Of a stretch of DNA of 7,143 bases, positions 5,621 through 7,143 are shown in pieces. The notes beneath the pieces were generated by a model. It did not search any database, was not told the origin of the DNA, and worked only from the letters and a program-made list of their open reading frames with translations. The position numbers and the translations under genes were made by a program. The stretch is from Bog-793 sp050014835 (lineage in GTDB: Bacteria; Actinomycetota; Acidimicrobiia; Acidimicrobiales; Bog-793): positions 1 to 7,143 of the forward strand of contig JBEKCO010000069.1 of NCBI GenBank assembly GCA_050014835.1, given 5' to 3'. Each line of letters opens with the position of its first letter. Position 1 is the first letter of the stretch.

Positions 5621-6554
5621 GGAACATCGGGTGAGTGTCATCACGATGGCTGTACCGCCAGACGTATTCGTTGAGGTAGCCCTGGAGCCACTTCTTGGAA
5701 ACGTGACGGTGACTACCGCGAATCCCGTTTTTCACGATGGACCAGAAACCCTCGATGGTGTTCGTGTGAATGTCCCCGACTACGTAGCTGCCATCGCGGT
5801 GGTTGATTTGCCGGTGGTCGAACATCTCGTGCTTCATGGGGTGGTAGCCGAGGTACGTGTCTGTGTAGACGGTGGTCCCGGCCGCAACGTGCTTACGGAG
5901 GCCCCCGACCAGATTGGCCGCCGAAGCGTCCGGGATCGGGTAGGCGCGTGCTCGGCCCCCACGCTCGACCATGCCGAAAACGGGTTGCTTTTGGTCACGC
6001 GAGCGACCCCCCCGACCTCGGTGCCTACCGTCCCCATCGTGGCGGGAATTATTTGGGGGAGCGCCACGGGGCTTTCCGCCAACGTACGTTTCGTCAGCTT
6101 CGACCGATCCGACCAGCACCGTGTCGTCATCGACCATCAGCTCGTTACGAATCTTGGTGAACATGCGCCAAGCCGTCTTGTAAGTGACTCCAAGCTCGCG
6201 CTCCAGTTGCTTGGCCGAGATGCCCATACGGGTCTGAGCCATCAGGAAGATGGCGTGGAACCAAAGCTGGAGCGACGTGGACGACTTGTGCATGATCGTG
6301 TTGGCGGTTGGGTGAATGTGGTGACCGCACACGTCGCACGAGTACGAGGGGCGGCTCGCAACGCGATGGAACTTGCGTACCTCGCCACACTTGGGGCAGT
6401 GGGCGTGCTCGGCGTCCACCGTGGCGTAGTGACGCTCCCAGAGGTAGGCCAAGCAGGTCGCATCGTCTGGGAAGTCCCTCATGAGATCCATGACGGTGTA
6501 GGTAGAAGTGCTGCTCGTAGCCTTTTTTGGTTGATTCCGGTTCACTGGAGCCAT
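5574..6554 (-). CDS. IS1595-family (ISXO2-like) transposase
   Basis: This 326-residue DDE transposase excises and inserts the element by acting on its inverted repeats. An N-terminal zinc ribbon has Cys53, Cys56, Cys73 and Cys76 (CPKCGE and CDVCGHH). A helix-turn-helix region follows, with ISAKQLERELGVTYKTAWRM (112-131), which would bind the repeats. The ISXO2-like catalytic domain shows Asp154 in VEADETYVGGK, Asp232 in VYTDTYLGY, and Glu268 with Trp271 and Lys275 in HTNTIEGFWSIVK. These match the expected family active-site pattern. The frame is intact and family-length, so it could be active. ATG 6554 is the only reasonable start. It has no ribosome site and lies six bases after a possible -10 box, so the mRNA may be leaderless. 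The gene converges on the passenger operon. Confidence 0.96.
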   Translation of the reverse strand: MAPVNRNQPKKATSSTSTYTVMDLMRDFPDDATCLAYLWERHYATVDAEHAHCPKCGEVRKFHRVASRPSYSCDVCGHHIHPTANTIMHKSSTSLQLWFHAIFLMAQTRMGISAKQLERELGVTYKTAWRMFTKIRNELMVDDDTVLVGSVEADETYVGGKPRGAPPNNSRHDGDGRHRGRGGRSRDQKQPVFGMVERGGRARAYPIPDASAANLVGGLRKHVAAGTTVYTDTYLGYHPMKHEMFDHRQINHRDGSYVVGDIHTNTIEGFWSIVKNGIRGSHRHVSKKWLQGYLNEYVWRYSHRDDTHPMFLSLLEHVSLSGPFAY

Positions 6555-6584
6555 GTAGGTACCCTACCATGAGGGTATACCTAC
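6555..6584. repeat. Imperfect palindrome between the right inverted repeat and the transposase start
   Basis: GTAGGTACCCT (6555-6565) faces AGGGTATACCTAC (6572-6584) across six bases, pairing fully except for a two-base TA bulge. The outer arm is the inner end of the right inverted repeat, so GTAGGTA occurs twice in opposite orientation. The palindrome spans the predicted -10 and spacer of the transposase promoter and could act as an operator, a second transposase-binding site, or a hairpin. Confidence 0.6.
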
Positions 6585-6590
6585 TGTCAA
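6561..6590 (-). promoter_or_regulatory. Transposase promoter, -35 inside the right inverted repeat
   Basis: On the minus strand TTGACA (6585-6590) lies in the right inverted repeat, followed after 18 bases by TAGGGT (6561-6566), which fits the TANNNT pattern. The -10 ends six bases before the transposase ATG, implying a leaderless transcript. The -35 is perfect; the -10 is weak by E. coli standards. Confidence 0.5.
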
Positions 6591-6602
6591 GGGATAATTA
6601 CC
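6578..6602 (-). repeat. Right terminal inverted repeat
   Basis: It is an exact 25-bp reverse complement of the left terminal repeat at 4128-4152. The TTGACA hexamer it contains points inward toward the transposase gene. Confidence 0.96.
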
Positions 6603-6610
6603 TGACCTGA
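6603..6610 (+). repeat. Target site duplication, right copy
   Basis: TGACCTGA is identical to and in the same orientation as 4120-4127, directly outside the right inverted repeat. Confidence 0.93.
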
Positions 6611-7014
6611 AATACGTCGCCGAGCTGATCTGGGCAGTGCGAGTCCTCGACTCCGCTGAGTATTAGGGGACGCGCGTTCGGCATAGCGAATCAGTGATGC
6701 TCTCGTCTCCTTCGTATGGGTCGCTCATTCTGTTGTTCCTCTGGCGCCGTCGATCTTTTTGGGCCAAGCCAGTGTTCCTTGATATCCACCGAACCAGGAC
6801 CAGATCGCGACTCGGAACTTCAACCACGAGCAGCTCCCTCCGGCCTCACTCGGCACCTCGATCCTGACGAGCGAGTCCGCGTCAGAGAACGAGTAGACCG
6901 TGCCAAAAAGCTGACCACATCGGCAACCGACCGTCTAGGTAGCGAGTCCGGCGCGGCGGTTGTCGAACGCCTGAAGCCACCGTGCGGGTCTCAGTCCCTA
7001 CGGCTGGGGAGCTC
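6611..7014. other. Intergenic stretch without a convincing gene
   Basis: I see no RNA gene, no repeat and no coding frame with a ribosome site. The plus strand has a 106-codon open frame (6716-7036) with unprotein-like composition that runs over the gene at the right edge. On the minus strand, 6725-6934 is open for 69 codons and reads in a protein-like way (SDADSLVRIEVPSEAGG, then a Trp-rich stretch), but it has no good start codon and follows a stop. It could be the decayed end of an old gene. Composition is less GC-rich than the core genes. Confidence 0.5.
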
Positions 7015-7143
7015 TCAGCTCGTGGCCTTGGAGTAGGAGATCGTTGAGGCGACCGGCGGCGCGCTCACGGCGACGTGCTCGCCCCACTTCGAGAACTTTG
7101 TCGTAGCAGAGCCGCTTGAGGCGGTCGTGATTTTCTCGACTGG
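7015..7143 (-). CDS. C-terminal end of a probable secreted or lipoprotein-type protein
   Basis: The last 42 codons of a gene enter from the right edge and end in TGA at 7015-7017. Third positions are strongly G/C (most codons end in C or G), unlike the other two frames, which supports real coding in the host's style. The residues TTKFSKWGEHVAVSAPP, followed by VASTISYSKATS, resemble the ends of actinobacterial lipoprotein and related extracytoplasmic domains, where a final strand reads roughly FSxxGxxVxVxAPPAxxxI. This similarity is recalled, not searched, and the function cannot be inferred. The signal peptide, if any, would lie outside the window. Confidence 0.55.
   Translation of the reverse strand, partial: PVEKITTASSGSATTKFSKWGEHVAVSAPPVASTISYSKATS

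Larger units (their letters stand above)
4128..6602. mobile_element. Complete IS1595-family transposon with a protease passenger operon
   Basis: The element is 2475 bp long and bounded by perfect 25-bp inverted repeats and an exact 8-bp target duplication. It encodes an intact IS1595-type transposase on the minus strand. Two or three genes unrelated to transposition lie on the plus strand: an SDH_sah/ClpP-like serine protease, an 81-residue protein and a possible 54-residue protein. Simple IS1595 elements carry only the transposase, but members of this family with passenger genes (transporter ISs) are established. Base composition is clearly less G/C-rich than the flanking core genes, which points to acquisition from another host. 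The perfect repeats and duplication and the open frames indicate a recent and probably still functional insertion. The element lies about 190 bases downstream of tRNA-Gly and breaks no recognisable gene. Confidence 0.95.

Noticed and set aside
5604..6572. A 322-codon plus-strand open frame opposite the transposase.
   Set aside because: The minus strand encodes an unmistakable transposase with zinc ribbon and catalytic motifs; the antisense frame has none.
3989..6666. A 64-residue open frame created when the transposon is removed (GTG 3989 to 4127 joined to 6611-6666), suggesting the element broke a gene.
   Set aside because: The joined frame has no ribosome site, no host-like G/C third-position bias and no recognisable product. 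An open frame of this length across the junction can occur by chance.
6716..7036. A 106-codon plus-strand frame in the right flank.
   Set aside because: It has no ribosome site, a composition unlike a folded protein, and overlaps the better supported minus-strand coding at 7015-7143.

Overview
The window looks like chromosome from a high-GC actinobacterium, possibly a deep-branching lineage such as Acidimicrobiia, although the lineage is a guess. The basis is strong G/C third-position bias in the housekeeping genes, a DnaK of Gram-positive type overlapping grpE, a dCTP deaminase closely resembling the mycobacterial bifunctional type, and at least one gene that appears to be read from a leaderless transcript.

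Positions 1-3937 are ordinary core genome. On the minus strand, dnaK (253-2106) is followed by the first 85 codons of grpE, which runs off the left edge; a promoter lies upstream of dnaK near 2190-2220. On the plus strand, gpmA (2427-3170) encodes 2,3-bisphosphoglycerate-dependent phosphoglycerate mutase. It converges on dcd (3206-3784, minus). A tRNA-Gly(CCC) gene follows at 3867-3937.

Positions 4128-6602 are a complete, compositionally distinct (lower GC) transposon of the IS1595 family. It has perfect 25-bp terminal inverted repeats and a perfect 8-bp target duplication (TGACCTGA). The minus-strand transposase (5574-6554) occupies the right side. The left side carries a passenger operon on the plus strand: a ClpP/SppA-like serine protease of the SDH_sah (DUF114) type (4203-5201), an 81-residue protein coupled to it by an ATGA overlap (5198-5443), and a possible 54-residue basic protein (5456-5620) that overlaps the transposase gene tail to tail. 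Each inverted repeat contains a TTGACA -35 box facing inward, so the repeats appear to provide promoters for both the passenger operon and the transposase. This passenger-bearing element is the main item of interest.

Positions 6611-7014 contain no convincing gene. At 7015-7143 the minus strand encodes the last 42 residues of a protein whose tail resembles the ends of secreted or lipoprotein domains. With the transposon removed, the sequence between the tRNA and this gene would be an intergenic region of about 0.6 kb with lower GC than the core genes.
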